Shown piece by piece: positions 32,710-41,559 of a stretch of 46,319 nt of DNA. Within the stretch, counting starts at the first letter, position 1, and each line of letters starts with the position of its first letter. The stretch comes from Desulfosarcina sp. (GTDB taxonomy: Bacteria > Desulfobacterota > Desulfobacteria > Desulfobacterales > JAFDCJ01). The notes under the pieces are model-generated. The model was not told the DNA's origin. It made no database searches and saw nothing but the letters and a program-made list of their open reading frames with translations. The stretch lies in contig JARFPZ010000147.1 of the NCBI GenBank assembly GCA_029288035.1, positions 1 to 46,319 on the forward strand. The letters run 5' to 3'. A program made the position numbers and the translations under genes.

Positions 32710-34035
32710 ATGAAATCACCGCAAATTCGAACTTCCCTACCGGGCCCACGGGCAAAAGAGTTAATCAAGCTTGACAAGTCCTTTGTCTCCCCCTCCTACA
32801 CGCGGGTTTATCCTCTTGTTGTCGATAAGGCGAAAGGGCTCTGGGTTCATGATGTCGACGATAACATTTTTCTCGATTTTACGGCCGGTATCGCAGTTAA
32901 CGCAACCGGTCACTGCCATCCTCAGGTGGTCAAAGCGATTCAAATGCAGGCGAAGCACTTGCTGCACATGTCCGGCACGGATTTTTACTACACACCCCAG
33001 ATCATCCTGGCCGAAAAACTGGCGACCCTGGCTCCCGGAAGAGGCACCAAAAGGGTTTATTTCGGCAACTCCGGTGCTGAGGCAGTGGAAGCGGCCTTTA
33101 AGCTGGCACGTTGGCACACCAAACGAGAATTGAACATTGCCTTTTTCGGCGCTTTTCACGGGCGCACGATGGGGGCGCTTTCTCTCACTGCGAGCAAAAC
33201 CATCCAGAAAAAGCATTATAATCCGTTAGTGCCGGGCATCACTCATATCCCTTATGGATACTGTTACCGATGTGCTTACAATCTAACCTATCCCCAATGC
33301 AACCTGCACTGTGTACACTGGGTTGAGGACACGCTATTTCGAACGACCGTGCCGGCCGAGGAAGTTGCAGCGATATTTGTAGAACCCATTCAGGGAGAGG
33401 GCGGCTACATCGTGCCGCCGCCGGAATTCCATAAGGAATTCTACAAGATAGCTAAGAAGTACGGCATTCTGTACGTCGCCGATGAGGTTCAGTCCGGCAT
33501 GGGTCGTACTGGAAAGATGTTTGCGATGGAGCATTTCGGGGTTACAGCGGATATTATGTCGCTGGCCAAAGGGATTGCCTCCGGGTTACCCCTCGGCGCC
33601 ACCATCGCTCCTGCTAAAATCATGAATTGGGAGGCCGGCTCGCATGCATCCACCTTTGGGGGCAATCCCCTTTCCTGCCGGGCATCCTTAGCGACCATTG
33701 AACTGCTCGAGAAAAATTTGATGAAAAACGCTGCCAAACAAGGGGATCGGCTGATGAATGGCCTCACTGCGCTGCAAAAGAGCTTCGAATGCATGGGAGA
33801 CGTACGCGGCAGGGGGCTGATGGTAGCCGTGGAACTGGTAAAGGATCGTGAGACCAAGGAACCGGCCACCAAGTGGCGCAGTCGCATCATCAAAAAGAGT
33901 TTTGAGAAAGGCCTGCTATTGCTGGGTTGTGGTGAAAACAGCATCCGATTTTCCCCATCACTGAGCGTTACCTCTGATGAGGTTGATACGTGTCTGTCCA
34001 TCTTCGAAGAATCGGTGAAGGAAGTCGCTTTTTAG
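32710..34035 (+). CDS. Class III aminotransferase (acetylornithine/GABA aminotransferase family)
   Basis: This 441-residue PLP enzyme has GNSGAEAVEAAFKLARWHT near residue 119, FFGAFHGRTMGALSLT, VADEVQSGMGRTG with the PLP aspartate (258), and the Schiff-base lysine 287 in SLAKGIASG. It resembles the archaeal-type group annotated as acetylornithine or 4-aminobutyrate aminotransferase, whose members act on GABA, ornithine or related omega-amino acids. An insertion carries four cysteines (Cys185, 188, 197, 201), which could bind a metal. AAAGGA precedes the ATG. No amino-acid biosynthesis partners are adjacent, so the substrate is open. Confidence 0.88.
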   Translation: MKSPQIRTSLPGPRAKELIKLDKSFVSPSYTRVYPLVVDKAKGLWVHDVDDNIFLDFTAGIAVNATGHCHPQVVKAIQMQAKHLLHMSGTDFYYTPQIILAEKLATLAPGRGTKRVYFGNSGAEAVEAAFKLARWHTKRELNIAFFGAFHGRTMGALSLTASKTIQKKHYNPLVPGITHIPYGYCYRCAYNLTYPQCNLHCVHWVEDTLFRTTVPAEEVAAIFVEPIQGEGGYIVPPPEFHKEFYKIAKKYGILYVADEVQSGMGRTGKMFAMEHFGVTADIMSLAKGIASGLPLGATIAPAKIMNWEAGSHASTFGGNPLSCRASLATIELLEKNLMKNAAKQGDRLMNGLTALQKSFECMGDVRGRGLMVAVELVKDRETKEPATKWRSRIIKKSFEKGLLLLGCGENSIRFSPSLSVTSDEVDTCLSIFEESVKEVAF

Positions 34036-34188
34036 ACATTGACCTTGACGCGTCGATAGGTTATTTTAAGCTGTTTAAATTCGCTGGACTGCCTTCATCG
34101 AGTATTACCCTCAAATATTGTTGATTTTTAAAGGATATGAAAACATGCGGTGCCAACTTGTGTGCGTACCTTACCAAAGGAGGTTCAA

Positions 34189-34485
34189 ATGGCGGCAAAA
34201 ATATTAATCACGAGAACGGTCCCCGAGGATAAGGCCAAAGAGATGATTCCACTTGTCAAGCAAATGAGAGCCTTGGCCACAAACCAACCTGGTTATATTT
34301 CCGGGGAAACCTTAAAAAGTTCTGATCGGCCCGATACCTTTTTGGTCATCAGCACCTGGCAGTCGGCAGATGACTGGGAAAAGTGGCTGCTAAGTGGTGA
34401 AAGGCAGGCGATTCAGGCCAAAATAGACGCATTGCTCGGTGGAAAGACGGAGTACGAGATGTTTCATTACGGCTTTACGGACTAG
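34189..34485 (+). CDS. ABM-type (antibiotic biosynthesis monooxygenase-like) small protein
   Basis: This 98-residue single-domain ferredoxin-like fold protein shows the ABM pattern: ILITRTVPEDKAKEMIPLVK, QPGYISGETLKSSDRPDTFL, VISTWQSADDWEKWLLSGER and a final EYEMFHYGF. Such proteins include small monooxygenases and stress proteins, many with unknown substrate. The ATG is fixed by AAAGGAGG about eight bases upstream. It lies after the aminotransferase gene and converges on the HAD gene; a weak hairpin lies between them (near 34516-34541). Confidence 0.82.
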   Translation: MAAKILITRTVPEDKAKEMIPLVKQMRALATNQPGYISGETLKSSDRPDTFLVISTWQSADDWEKWLLSGERQAIQAKIDALLGGKTEYEMFHYGFTD

Positions 34486-34539
34486 CTTTGATGGTACGGT
34501 TATAGCTACGTTTCTTGAGAGGCTTTGGGATAAGCTCTC

Positions 34540-35442
34540 CTAATTCGAAGTACTTCTTTGTTCTGCCAGCCAGCGTCCAGCTGCTTCCGCCACACCGCCA
34601 TGGTTGTGGGAAGCGACGCCTACAAAGCGGTTTTTGAGATCCGCCGGAGCGTTGTCGACCACATAGCTCTTGGCGGTCCATTCGAGTAAATCCAGATCAT
34701 TATAGTCATTTCCCACCGACACGATGTCGCGTTTGTCGATTTTCAGTTCCTCCGCCAGCCAGGCCGAGGTTCGGCTTTTGGAAACCGCACCGGGAAATAT
34801 TTCGATCCAGGTGGCTTTTCCATCCAGTGGTGATGTTGTCCGGATGACGCTATAGTCAGGCAATTCGCTGCGGACCTTTTCAAGAACGGCACGGCTGTCT
34901 TTGGCCGGCACTACCGCCAGCAGCTGGGTTGCCGGGCCGAAACCATTGGTCGCTTCATTTAACGGAACCGCAAATTGGCGATATAGCTGCAAACGCCTTT
35001 CAAAATCAGTGTTCCCCGAGTTTGATCGAAAATAGCTAAACATGTGATTGTCGGGAATGGTTTGGTGAATCATAAAGTCGAGTCGTTGGGATTTAAGGAT
35101 ATTGCAGGCTCGTTTGACTTCATGGCGTTCTAAACTAACTTTGCGGACAATCTTATCCCCCGCATGATGCTGGACGCCTGCACCCATTGAAAAAATTACG
35201 AAATCAATCGGAAGATTCTCTATTTCAATCGTTTTGAAGGAATACAAGGATCGGCCGGTGGCGATGGTGCGTATGATACCCAGTTTTCCGAGCTCTCCGA
35301 GGGCATCGAGATCGATGCTCGAAATTGTTCGGTCTGAACGCAGCAGCGTGCCGTCGAGATCCATGATAAACAATCCCCGCGGCCGGCGACCCAGCGGCGC
35401 TTCGGCAAGTTGATGGTCTATGGAAATAATCATTTTCTGCAA
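34540..35442 (-). CDS. HAD-IIB phosphatase (Cof-like)
   Basis: This 300-residue cytoplasmic hydrolase has motif I FIMDLDGTLLRSD (residues 25-37), motif II TIATGRSLYSF, a large alpha/beta cap, and motif IV VSVGNDYNDLDLLEW near residue 240. This is the Cof subfamily, which dephosphorylates sugar phosphates, pyridoxal phosphate or flavin precursors. It belongs to the same superfamily as the phosphatase at 3934-4746 but is not a close copy. It is a single-gene unit. Confidence 0.87.
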   Translation of the reverse strand: MQKMIISIDHQLAEAPLGRRPRGLFIMDLDGTLLRSDRTISSIDLDALGELGKLGIIRTIATGRSLYSFKTIEIENLPIDFVIFSMGAGVQHHAGDKIVRKVSLERHEVKRACNILKSQRLDFMIHQTIPDNHMFSYFRSNSGNTDFERRLQLYRQFAVPLNEATNGFGPATQLLAVVPAKDSRAVLEKVRSELPDYSVIRTTSPLDGKATWIEIFPGAVSKSRTSAWLAEELKIDKRDIVSVGNDYNDLDLLEWTAKSYVVDNAPADLKNRFVGVASHNHGGVAEAAGRWLAEQRSTSN

Positions 35443-35586
35443 TATTAGAAGAGGTTGTAGCCTGTGTCAATTGAAAATGCAATGATGGAACTAATTCGCT
35501 AAAGAAAAGCGTCTGCAATGACGATACACAATTAGTAGATCATAAAATTACAGGTGGATGCATTAATTGAATGAAAGGAGTCGCGA

Positions 35587-35775
35587 TTGTTAACGGAGGC
35601 TAATCGGTTAATGAGCAAGGAGACGATCATATTTTTCGATAAATTGGGATTTGGATGGGTGCTTGACAAAATAACGGCCAAGGAGATGAAATTAAACCAT
35701 ATTAGAGAGGAGATCAACGCTGATAAATCGTTGATAGAAATCATCGAGAATCTACTGGACTATACGGGTGTCTAA
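35587..35775 (+). CDS. Small ORF, unknown
   Basis: This 62-residue ORF would start with TTG at 35587, six bases after a good AAAGGAG; an internal ATG at 35611 would give 54 residues. The product (MSKETIIFFDKLGFGWVLDK onward) is charged, with a helical acidic C-terminal half (KSLIEIIENLLDYTGV). I do not recognise a family. It stands alone upstream of the LOG-family gene. Support is limited to the ribosome-binding site and an amino-acid-like composition, so it could be spurious. Confidence 0.35.
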   Translation: MLTEANRLMSKETIIFFDKLGFGWVLDKITAKEMKLNHIREEINADKSLIEIIENLLDYTGV

Positions 35776-36070
35776 CATGGTTTTGGTGTTTTCTTTTTTG
35801 TGCGATCCCCCGAGAGCTTTTCGGTGACCATAGTCCGGAATGATTCATGTGAATCCTATTTTATTTCGACCAGTTTCTGAATAAAGCTCGCAGTAACCCC
35901 TTCCCAAGTCATTATAATTAAGCCACAGAATTCCAGCCGATTCCATTTGAAATCAAAAAAACAATGATAATATTGAAGGTCTGCTTATGAGGGTCGTGAC
36001 CAAACCCCACTAGGGTTGAATATATCCCCTGTCCCGGTTTATCCGGGGAAAGGTATGAAAAAAGGAAGTT

Positions 36071-38050
36071 ATGGCAAGATCACCCAAGAACAACCATTTG
36101 TTTCGAGGCCTTTTACAATCGGAAGATGGGGTCATTTCCAGAATTTTAGATATGAACCACCGTTCGATTAGATTTCAGACTATCTTCGGTCTCAATCAGG
36201 ATTTGGTCGATGAACTCAAGCATCGACCGGAGCACATCGTATTCAGTGAACGTTCCAGAATCGCTCGATTGGGCATACAGATCAAGTGCGATCCACCCGA
36301 TGCCGGCGGTTTGCAAGGGAATATGATAACCCTGACCCTGGTGGCTTCGGCCGTTATTCCAGGTTACCCCGGCTTGGATGAGTTTAAAGACTTTTTTACC
36401 CTGGGACTGCCGGTGGGACGGCTGGTATTCTGTGATCCCCAGGCCCTGCTAAGTTCGGATGAAGTTCTGGCAGCCATCGAACGGGCCGAGCTGAAGCTGC
36501 CGGAGTCAACCACCATCTCAAGCGATGGCAGTATTGTAATTGCCCCCCACAAAGTCGTTTGCCGGTTTAGAGAGCCATTGGACAGAGAAACCTTGGGCCG
36601 AATATTACTCCGTGAAGACGGTCGTGAGCTTCTCAACCGCTATCAGGTTCGCAATGCAATGCGTTCAGTGACCGTTGCGCCGGGCGAAGGTGTTGTGACA
36701 ACCTGCTCCATGTATCTCAATGAGCACTATGTCGTGTTGCAAAGTGGTTTTGCCCTGGGCAGAAACCTACCGGCAACCGTGCTGGATCCCATTAAAACCC
36801 GCGGCATTCGAATTTATTTAGAAATTGTCAATCAAAGTGATCATCCGATTGTCAATCCATTGATATCGGCCAAGGTTTACAATGCCGCCAAGTCCCGCAA
36901 CGGTCTGCGGCGCAGAAAAGCCGCACAGACAAGCAGTTTCTATACCTATGGTCAAATGCGCGAATTTGAGGGACGTTTTAATCGCTTCGGCAAGACCACC
37001 TGTCATTTTTCAGACAAACCGGTGGCGGTTGCCGTCGGCGAGGCCAACGGGTTAAAAAAGGCCGAAATCTTTGCAAACGGCCCCTCAGAGGATTGCAATG
37101 TGACCCGGGCCACGTGTTCGCTGGCCAGAAGTGATTTTTCGCCCAACAGTGAGTGCTCCCATGTGTATGCGACGTCCAGGGTCGCAGACAGCCTCGATCG
37201 AAATCCGGCTGATTTAATCATGAAATATTTTCCCAATATCCTCGAGCATCGCGACATTATCAATCTGACCTGCGACGGGAAATTAAAGGCACTCTATTTT
37301 TATGAACCGTCCTGCGAACATGGACCGTTTTTATCCCAGCAGGACCACCATCGCCTGGAAGAATATTATGCCTTCGGCCTGGAAGTCTACTGGGTATCGG
37401 GACTGAATGACCGCCTGATGAAACACACCATGCGTGACGGTCTTGGCTATTTTGTGGCACCGGAGCGGATCGCTGATTTTCACAAGTCAATGCTGTTTGC
37501 ATTTTACGGATCCAATCAGAAACTTTCACCCAGAGGGGAGACAAAACTCGGAAAACTCCTGGATGCCCTCATTGAATTTTGGGGGCAGCGCATCGGAATC
37601 GTCACCGGTGGCGGAAGCGGGGTGATGGAACAGGCCAATACCCTGGCAAGGGAGCGGGGGATTCTCTCCGGGGCCAATTTTCTGGAGATCACCGATCAAT
37701 CCATGACAACCGATGTTGATTTTTGTCAGGTTTTTCAGGCAACCTGCCGTCACAGTCGGCAAAAATGGTTCGAAATCGCTTCATTTCCGATTTTCAACAT
37801 TGGCGGTTTGGGATCGCTGGAAGAGCTCGGCATCACATTGTGCAATATGAAGCTATCTATCCTGGATCCCGTACCGGTAATTTTGTTCGACACGGAGGGC
37901 GGCGGTGATTTTTGGAACGGGATCGATGACCAGATTAACGAAATGATCCGACGGGGCAGGGCACCGGAGTGGATCCGAGACAACATCGTCATCACCGATG
38001 ATCCCAAAACGGTTACCGATGTTTATCGTCAAGGTCTTCAGCTGTTTTGA
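36071..38050 (+). CDS. LOG-family Rossmann protein with roughly 470-residue N-terminal region
   Basis: The C-terminal 190 residues are a LOG/lysine-decarboxylase-like domain: VTGGGSGVMEQAN near residue 510, CRHSRQKWF (the MHxRK-type motif) near 560, and IGGLGSLEELG near 577, which takes the place of PGGxGTxxE. Members cleave nucleoside 5'-monophosphates at the N-glycosidic bond. The Glu is kept, but Pro and Thr of the motif are changed. The N-terminal 470 residues match no domain I know; they include VVCRFREPLDRETLGRILLR and a Cys-containing stretch. Start at ATG 36071 after AAGGAA. It is a single-gene unit followed by an inverted repeat. Confidence 0.8.
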   Translation: MARSPKNNHLFRGLLQSEDGVISRILDMNHRSIRFQTIFGLNQDLVDELKHRPEHIVFSERSRIARLGIQIKCDPPDAGGLQGNMITLTLVASAVIPGYPGLDEFKDFFTLGLPVGRLVFCDPQALLSSDEVLAAIERAELKLPESTTISSDGSIVIAPHKVVCRFREPLDRETLGRILLREDGRELLNRYQVRNAMRSVTVAPGEGVVTTCSMYLNEHYVVLQSGFALGRNLPATVLDPIKTRGIRIYLEIVNQSDHPIVNPLISAKVYNAAKSRNGLRRRKAAQTSSFYTYGQMREFEGRFNRFGKTTCHFSDKPVAVAVGEANGLKKAEIFANGPSEDCNVTRATCSLARSDFSPNSECSHVYATSRVADSLDRNPADLIMKYFPNILEHRDIINLTCDGKLKALYFYEPSCEHGPFLSQQDHHRLEEYYAFGLEVYWVSGLNDRLMKHTMRDGLGYFVAPERIADFHKSMLFAFYGSNQKLSPRGETKLGKLLDALIEFWGQRIGIVTGGGSGVMEQANTLARERGILSGANFLEITDQSMTTDVDFCQVFQATCRHSRQKWFEIASFPIFNIGGLGSLEELGITLCNMKLSILDPVPVILFDTEGGGDFWNGIDDQINEMIRRGRAPEWIRDNIVITDDPKTVTDVYRQGLQLF

Positions 38051-38058
38051 TCTATCGA

Positions 38059-38178
38059 TAACTCCCTTCTTAAGCCACCATCTCTGGCGGTGAGTATTGA
38101 AAAGGTTCTACCGTTACTGGGTGATTGTGACTCATTGATCTCAAGTTGAACCACACCGGTGGCTTATGAAGGGAGTTA
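38059..38178. repeat. 120-bp inverted-repeat element after the LOG gene
   Basis: Arms of 21 bp (38059-38079, starting TAACTCCCTTC; 38158-38178, ending AAGGGAGTTA) match at 20 of 21 positions, separated by 78 bases without ORF. It lies eight bases past the stop codon. It could act as a transcript-stabilising hairpin for the LOG mRNA or be a small MITE-like insertion. Confidence 0.75.
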
Positions 38179-38220
38179 TACGAGGAGCCCGGCTGCTAAT
38201 GCGTGGACTCCTCTCTAAAA

Positions 38221-38820
38221 TCATAGTTTGTCGGTGTGTTTAGACAGAAACTCCGCCACCCCTTCGGCAGTGGGCTTCATCCCGGCTTCGTCCTTATTCC
38301 ACCCGGCGGGGCAGACTTCACCATACTGCTCCGTAAACTGCAAGGCATCGACAACACGAACCATCTCGTCGACGTTGCGCCCTAAGGGCAAATTATTAAC
38401 CACCTGATGTTGTACGACACCTTGTTTGTCAATAAGGAAAGACGCCCGCATCGCCACGCCATCCGGATGTTCAATCCCATAAGCTTTTGTGATCTCGTGC
38501 TTCACATCCGCTACCATCGGGAAATCCACCGCCCCGATCCCCCCGTCATTGATGGCGGTGCTGCGCCAGGCAAAATGTGTAAATTGGGAGTCAATGGATA
38601 CACCAACGACCTCAACGCTGCGACTTTTGAACTGCTCCATGCGTTTATTATGGGCAATAATCTCGGTTGGGCACACGAAGGTGAAATCCAACGGCCAGAA
38701 AAACAACACCACATACTTTCCTCTCAAATCTGAAAGTTTAAAATCTTCTTTGATGGCGCCCTCCGGCATAACGGCCGGGGCTGTAAAATCCGGTGCTTCT
38801 TTTGCTACTAATACGCTCAT
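38221..38820 (-). CDS. Typical 2-Cys peroxiredoxin
   Basis: This 199-residue protein is of the AhpC/Prx1 group. The peroxidatic cysteine 50 is in FWPLDFTFVCPTEI and the resolving cysteine 170 is in GEVCPAGWNKDE near the C-terminus. It reduces hydrogen peroxide and organic peroxides using thioredoxin or an AhpF-like partner; no partner gene is adjacent. An anaerobe-like lifestyle would make it part of oxygen defence. AAAGGAATA precedes the ATG. Confidence 0.95.
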   Translation of the reverse strand: MSVLVAKEAPDFTAPAVMPEGAIKEDFKLSDLRGKYVVLFFWPLDFTFVCPTEIIAHNKRMEQFKSRSVEVVGVSIDSQFTHFAWRSTAINDGGIGAVDFPMVADVKHEITKAYGIEHPDGVAMRASFLIDKQGVVQHQVVNNLPLGRNVDEMVRVVDALQFTEQYGEVCPAGWNKDEAGMKPTAEGVAEFLSKHTDKL

Positions 38821-38923
38821 TGTAATATTCCTTTCTTAAATAGGGTTCCCGTCTATTTTTGTGACTGGCTGGATTCACCTTTTAACATGATTACGAAATC
38901 GGATTTTTCAAGAGCATTTCCCA

Positions 38924-39373
38924 TTAGGAATTGCTGATTGGTATGAGTTTGAATCGGATTCTTAAAACACCCTTACCAAAACGGGTGGAAGTGATCTGAA
39001 AACCTGAGATTTCGCTTGAAGATCTGACGTGGGGGCCGATACAGGGGCAGGCATCATAATCCCCTATTTGAACGATTCGGATGGTGTCACCGGTATTGTC
39101 GGGCAATTTATCGGTGTTATAGGTCGCCACAGCTTCTGATCTGGAGATATATCTTTCGGTTACCGGCAGATCCGCTTCGATGATCTGGTTGACCTGGGTT
39201 TGAATTTCTTGAACTTCCCTTTGAGATAATGGTCGGTCGAAGCGATAATCGCATTTGGACTTTTTCTTTTCGATATGGGCATTAAAGCATCGACCACAAT
39301 TGAACATTCTGTCCATGGTCTGGTTGAGAATATGTTCGGCTGAATGCATGCACGGGTCTATATGTTTTTTCAT
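38924..39373 (-). CDS. AlaX-type tRNA-editing domain protein
   Basis: This 149-residue stand-alone second additional domain of alanyl/threonyl-tRNA synthetases has the zinc-binding HSAEH (HxxxH) near residue 10 and CIGPH (CxxxH) near residue 113. Such AlaX proteins hydrolyse mischarged Ser- or Gly-tRNA(Ala). I begin at the ATG at 39373 after CAGGAAGTCAAC; the upstream frame would add 24 unsupported residues. The length fits the short AlaX type. It follows the peroxiredoxin gene in position, but the two are not tightly packed. Confidence 0.82.
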   Translation of the reverse strand: MKKHIDPCMHSAEHILNQTMDRMFNCGRCFNAHIEKKKSKCDYRFDRPLSQREVQEIQTQVNQIIEADLPVTERYISRSEAVATYNTDKLPDNTGDTIRIVQIGDYDACPCIGPHVRSSSEISGFQITSTRFGKGVLRIRFKLIPISNS

Positions 39374-39436
39374 GTTGACTTCCTGTTTTGGTGATAGTTC
39401 AGCCACCAATGAGCCATAAAGATTATACTCAATTTG

Positions 39437-39457
39437 AGGTTCCAAGTTCTGGGTTCA
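39437..39457 (+). repeat. Heptamer units upstream of the AlaX gene
   Basis: AGGTTCC, AAGTTCT and GGGTTCA in tandem; the following sequence (39490-39530) has an eight-base ATTCCANN rhythm. This lies in the 400-bp gap between the AlaX and radical SAM genes, which has no ORF of interest. Confidence 0.55.
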
Positions 39458-39644
39458 AAGGTTACAACTGATGAATACTGCTGCCATTACTCCACTATTC
39501 CAGCATTCCAATATTCTTATTGGAGCGAAGCCACTAACTTCAGGTGTCGTCATTCAAATTGGGAAAATGGCTGTGACACCCTACCTTTCGTTGGCTTGCA
39601 TGAACATTGGACATTGTCATTATTCGACGTTGGACGTTCATTCG

Positions 39645-39687
39645 TTTCTTTTCCGATCAAACTGGCCGCTTTATAGGCCAGCGGCGG
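39645..39687 (+). repeat. Dispersed motif R2 (around GATCAAACTGGCCGC), copy 1
   Basis: TTTCTTTTCCGATCAAACTG continues into GGCCGCTTTATAGGCCAGCG. It contains a GGCCGC...GGCC dyad and matches 42937-42980 with scattered changes. It directly precedes an R1 element. Confidence 0.65.
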
Positions 39688-39699
39688 CGCTGAACACTG

Positions 39700-39763
39700 T
39701 CACCTGACACCTTCATTTTTTTTTTCGGCATGTTGTCAAAAAAAACGGACTAAGGGCCTAATT
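39700..39763 (+). repeat. Dispersed 3'-end element (family R1), second full copy
   Basis: CACCTGACACCTTCATTTTT, then CATGTTGTC and ACGGACTAAGGGCCTAATTT match the element at 7889-7953. It ends 11 bases from the stop codon of the radical SAM gene at 39775. Confidence 0.8.
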
Positions 39764-39774
39764 TCATCGGTTTC

Positions 39775-41400
39775 TTACTGTGAGCCCCGCAGGTCGATGG
39801 CAGCCAAGCCGGTCAGAAATAAATGGGACAGCTTCTCCGATATGAGATGTTCAAAAACCTGGCCTTCCGGTGTAACGCCTCTTATTTTGCCGTCACCTAA
39901 AAATTTGGATAAAAGCCGTTTGCTTGTCTCCATGCGGTCGGCGGGGCCGGTTATCCGGATGTCTGCGGCGGGTTCATCCTTCTTAATGTCGATTCCCTGG
40001 TCGATAAGGGATTTCATGAAATTGAGGATTCGAGCCAATCTGAGCACGGTGACGCCCTCTTTCCGGCTGGTTGTGTGGGCTAAGGGCAACGCGCTGGAGC
40101 GCATGCAAGAAAAATGATCGGGCAGAATGCCCAGATTCTTACACAGATCATAATCTTTGCTGCCCGGCGCCGGATAAAAGATCGAGACGGCGGCCAGAAC
40201 TCTCCGTTGGGCCAGATAAAGAAGATCTGAAATTGAACCCTCAGCACGCTGAAAAGGCGCGGCGCAGATTAAATATCCCACGGCATTGAGGCCGTAATCT
40301 GCGGCCAGTTTCAATGCCCGGTCAAATGCCGCACGGACATCGGACCGACCGAACCGTTTGAGCTGTTCGGCTGAGGTTGAGCCCAGTGAAAGGTTCAGGG
40401 TTCTGAATCCGGCGGCTTTCATGGCATGGATCACTTCCTCGTCCAGGGACGGCGGATACAGTCCGTTCATGGCCCTGAGCTCCGGTTCGTTCGTGCTGAA
40501 ACGGCACTTGATTTCAGCCAGCAGTTTTAAAAACCACCGGCGATCCAGGGAGAGGTTTTCATCCTCGAAGTCGATAAAACCGACGTCATATTGATTCATA
40601 TTGCCCTGGATTTCATCGATTACAGACGCAACGCTTCTTTTACGATAATTAAGATAGAAGCTTGCCCCCACACTGCAATAGCTGCATGTCATCGGGCAGC
40701 CGCGACCGGCAACGATGACCATGGCGGCGCGTTTATTGCGGCGGTAAAAGTGCTGATTGAGAAGACCAGTGGCCGGTAACGGATGGTCGTCGGGATGTTT
40801 CATGCCTGCCGGCGGGTTGATGTGGAGGGTGCCGTCTTTGCGCCTGAAAACAAGACCGGGAATTGAATCATAGGCGCCGCCTCTCTTCAGCGCTTCTGCC
40901 AGCAGGTGCAGTGATACCTCACCCTCTCCCCGGATAACAAAATCCACTGCCTTGGATTCCATGACCGACTGCGGCAAGCTGCTGGGATGATGGCCGCCGA
41001 TAACAATCTTGCCTTTCGGGTGGCAGGCTTTGACAATCTCGGCTGTTTGGAGCGCCTCCTGCAAGTAGGGGGTGAATAAAGATGAGATTCCGACCAGAAA
41101 TGCCCCGGACGCTTTGGCCAATTTACCGATGTGCTCAAAGCTGTAGCCAAAGTGTCGATATTGGTGAAACAGTGCAAAAGCAGACCTGTCCGGCCGCGGG
41201 TAATATTTACGCAAATAATCCATTTCAGGAGGAAGCTCGCAAGCTCGCGATTTGGAGGTGGCCAGCGTATCCAGGATCTCCACCGAAAAACCGTTTTTTA
41301 TTAATGTCGATGCGATACAGGCCAGGCCATACGGAATGGTCCGCTTGGCTGTGAGATAAAAATCTCTAATCGGCGGCTGGATGAGGAGGATGTCAGGCAT
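39775..41400 (-). CDS. B12-binding domain radical SAM protein
   Basis: In this 541-residue protein the first 130 residues form a cobalamin-binding-like domain (ILLIQPPIRDFYLTAKRTIP through KGKIVIGGHHPSS; the His of the classical DxHxxG motif is not seen). A radical SAM core follows, with CPMTCSYCSVGASFY near residue 233 and FIDFEDENLSLDRRWFLKLL. Such proteins modify unactivated carbon atoms or lipids. This one is distinct from the radical SAM protein at 10476-12218, and its substrate is unknown. It starts without a strong ribosome-binding site. Confidence 0.85.
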   Translation of the reverse strand: MPDILLIQPPIRDFYLTAKRTIPYGLACIASTLIKNGFSVEILDTLATSKSRACELPPEMDYLRKYYPRPDRSAFALFHQYRHFGYSFEHIGKLAKASGAFLVGISSLFTPYLQEALQTAEIVKACHPKGKIVIGGHHPSSLPQSVMESKAVDFVIRGEGEVSLHLLAEALKRGGAYDSIPGLVFRRKDGTLHINPPAGMKHPDDHPLPATGLLNQHFYRRNKRAAMVIVAGRGCPMTCSYCSVGASFYLNYRKRSVASVIDEIQGNMNQYDVGFIDFEDENLSLDRRWFLKLLAEIKCRFSTNEPELRAMNGLYPPSLDEEVIHAMKAAGFRTLNLSLGSTSAEQLKRFGRSDVRAAFDRALKLAADYGLNAVGYLICAAPFQRAEGSISDLLYLAQRRVLAAVSIFYPAPGSKDYDLCKNLGILPDHFSCMRSSALPLAHTTSRKEGVTVLRLARILNFMKSLIDQGIDIKKDEPAADIRITGPADRMETSKRLLSKFLGDGKIRGVTPEGQVFEHLISEKLSHLFLTGLAAIDLRGSQ

Positions 41401-41436
41401 GATAGGGAATGAATATTGTCGATTGAAGATTGTCGG

Positions 41437-41559
41437 TTTCGTAAAAAGTCACCGAATCGTCATGCCGGACTTGATCCGGCATCCAGAACCCTTTGAATTT
41501 AATTGATTCCGGCCTTCGCCGGAATGACGGTAAAGCGGGAGAATTAACTTTTTGCGAGG
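41437..41559. repeat. CCGG-palindrome element overlapping the end of mutY
   Basis: Outer arms are TTTCGTAAAAAGT (41437-41449) and ACTTTTTGCGAGG (41547-41559). Inner arms are CGTCATGCCGGACTTGATCC onward (41458-41486) and GATTCCGGCCTTCGCCGGAA onward (41505-41530). This is the widely dispersed CGTCATTCCGG...CCGGAAT type of bacterial repeat. It is preceded by three GATTG-type heptamers (41414-41434). The right arm encodes the final codons of mutY. Confidence 0.8.

Noticed and set aside
35532-35744. 70-codon minus-strand frame opposite the small ORF
   Set aside because: It has no ribosome-binding site and overlaps the better supported plus-strand ORF.
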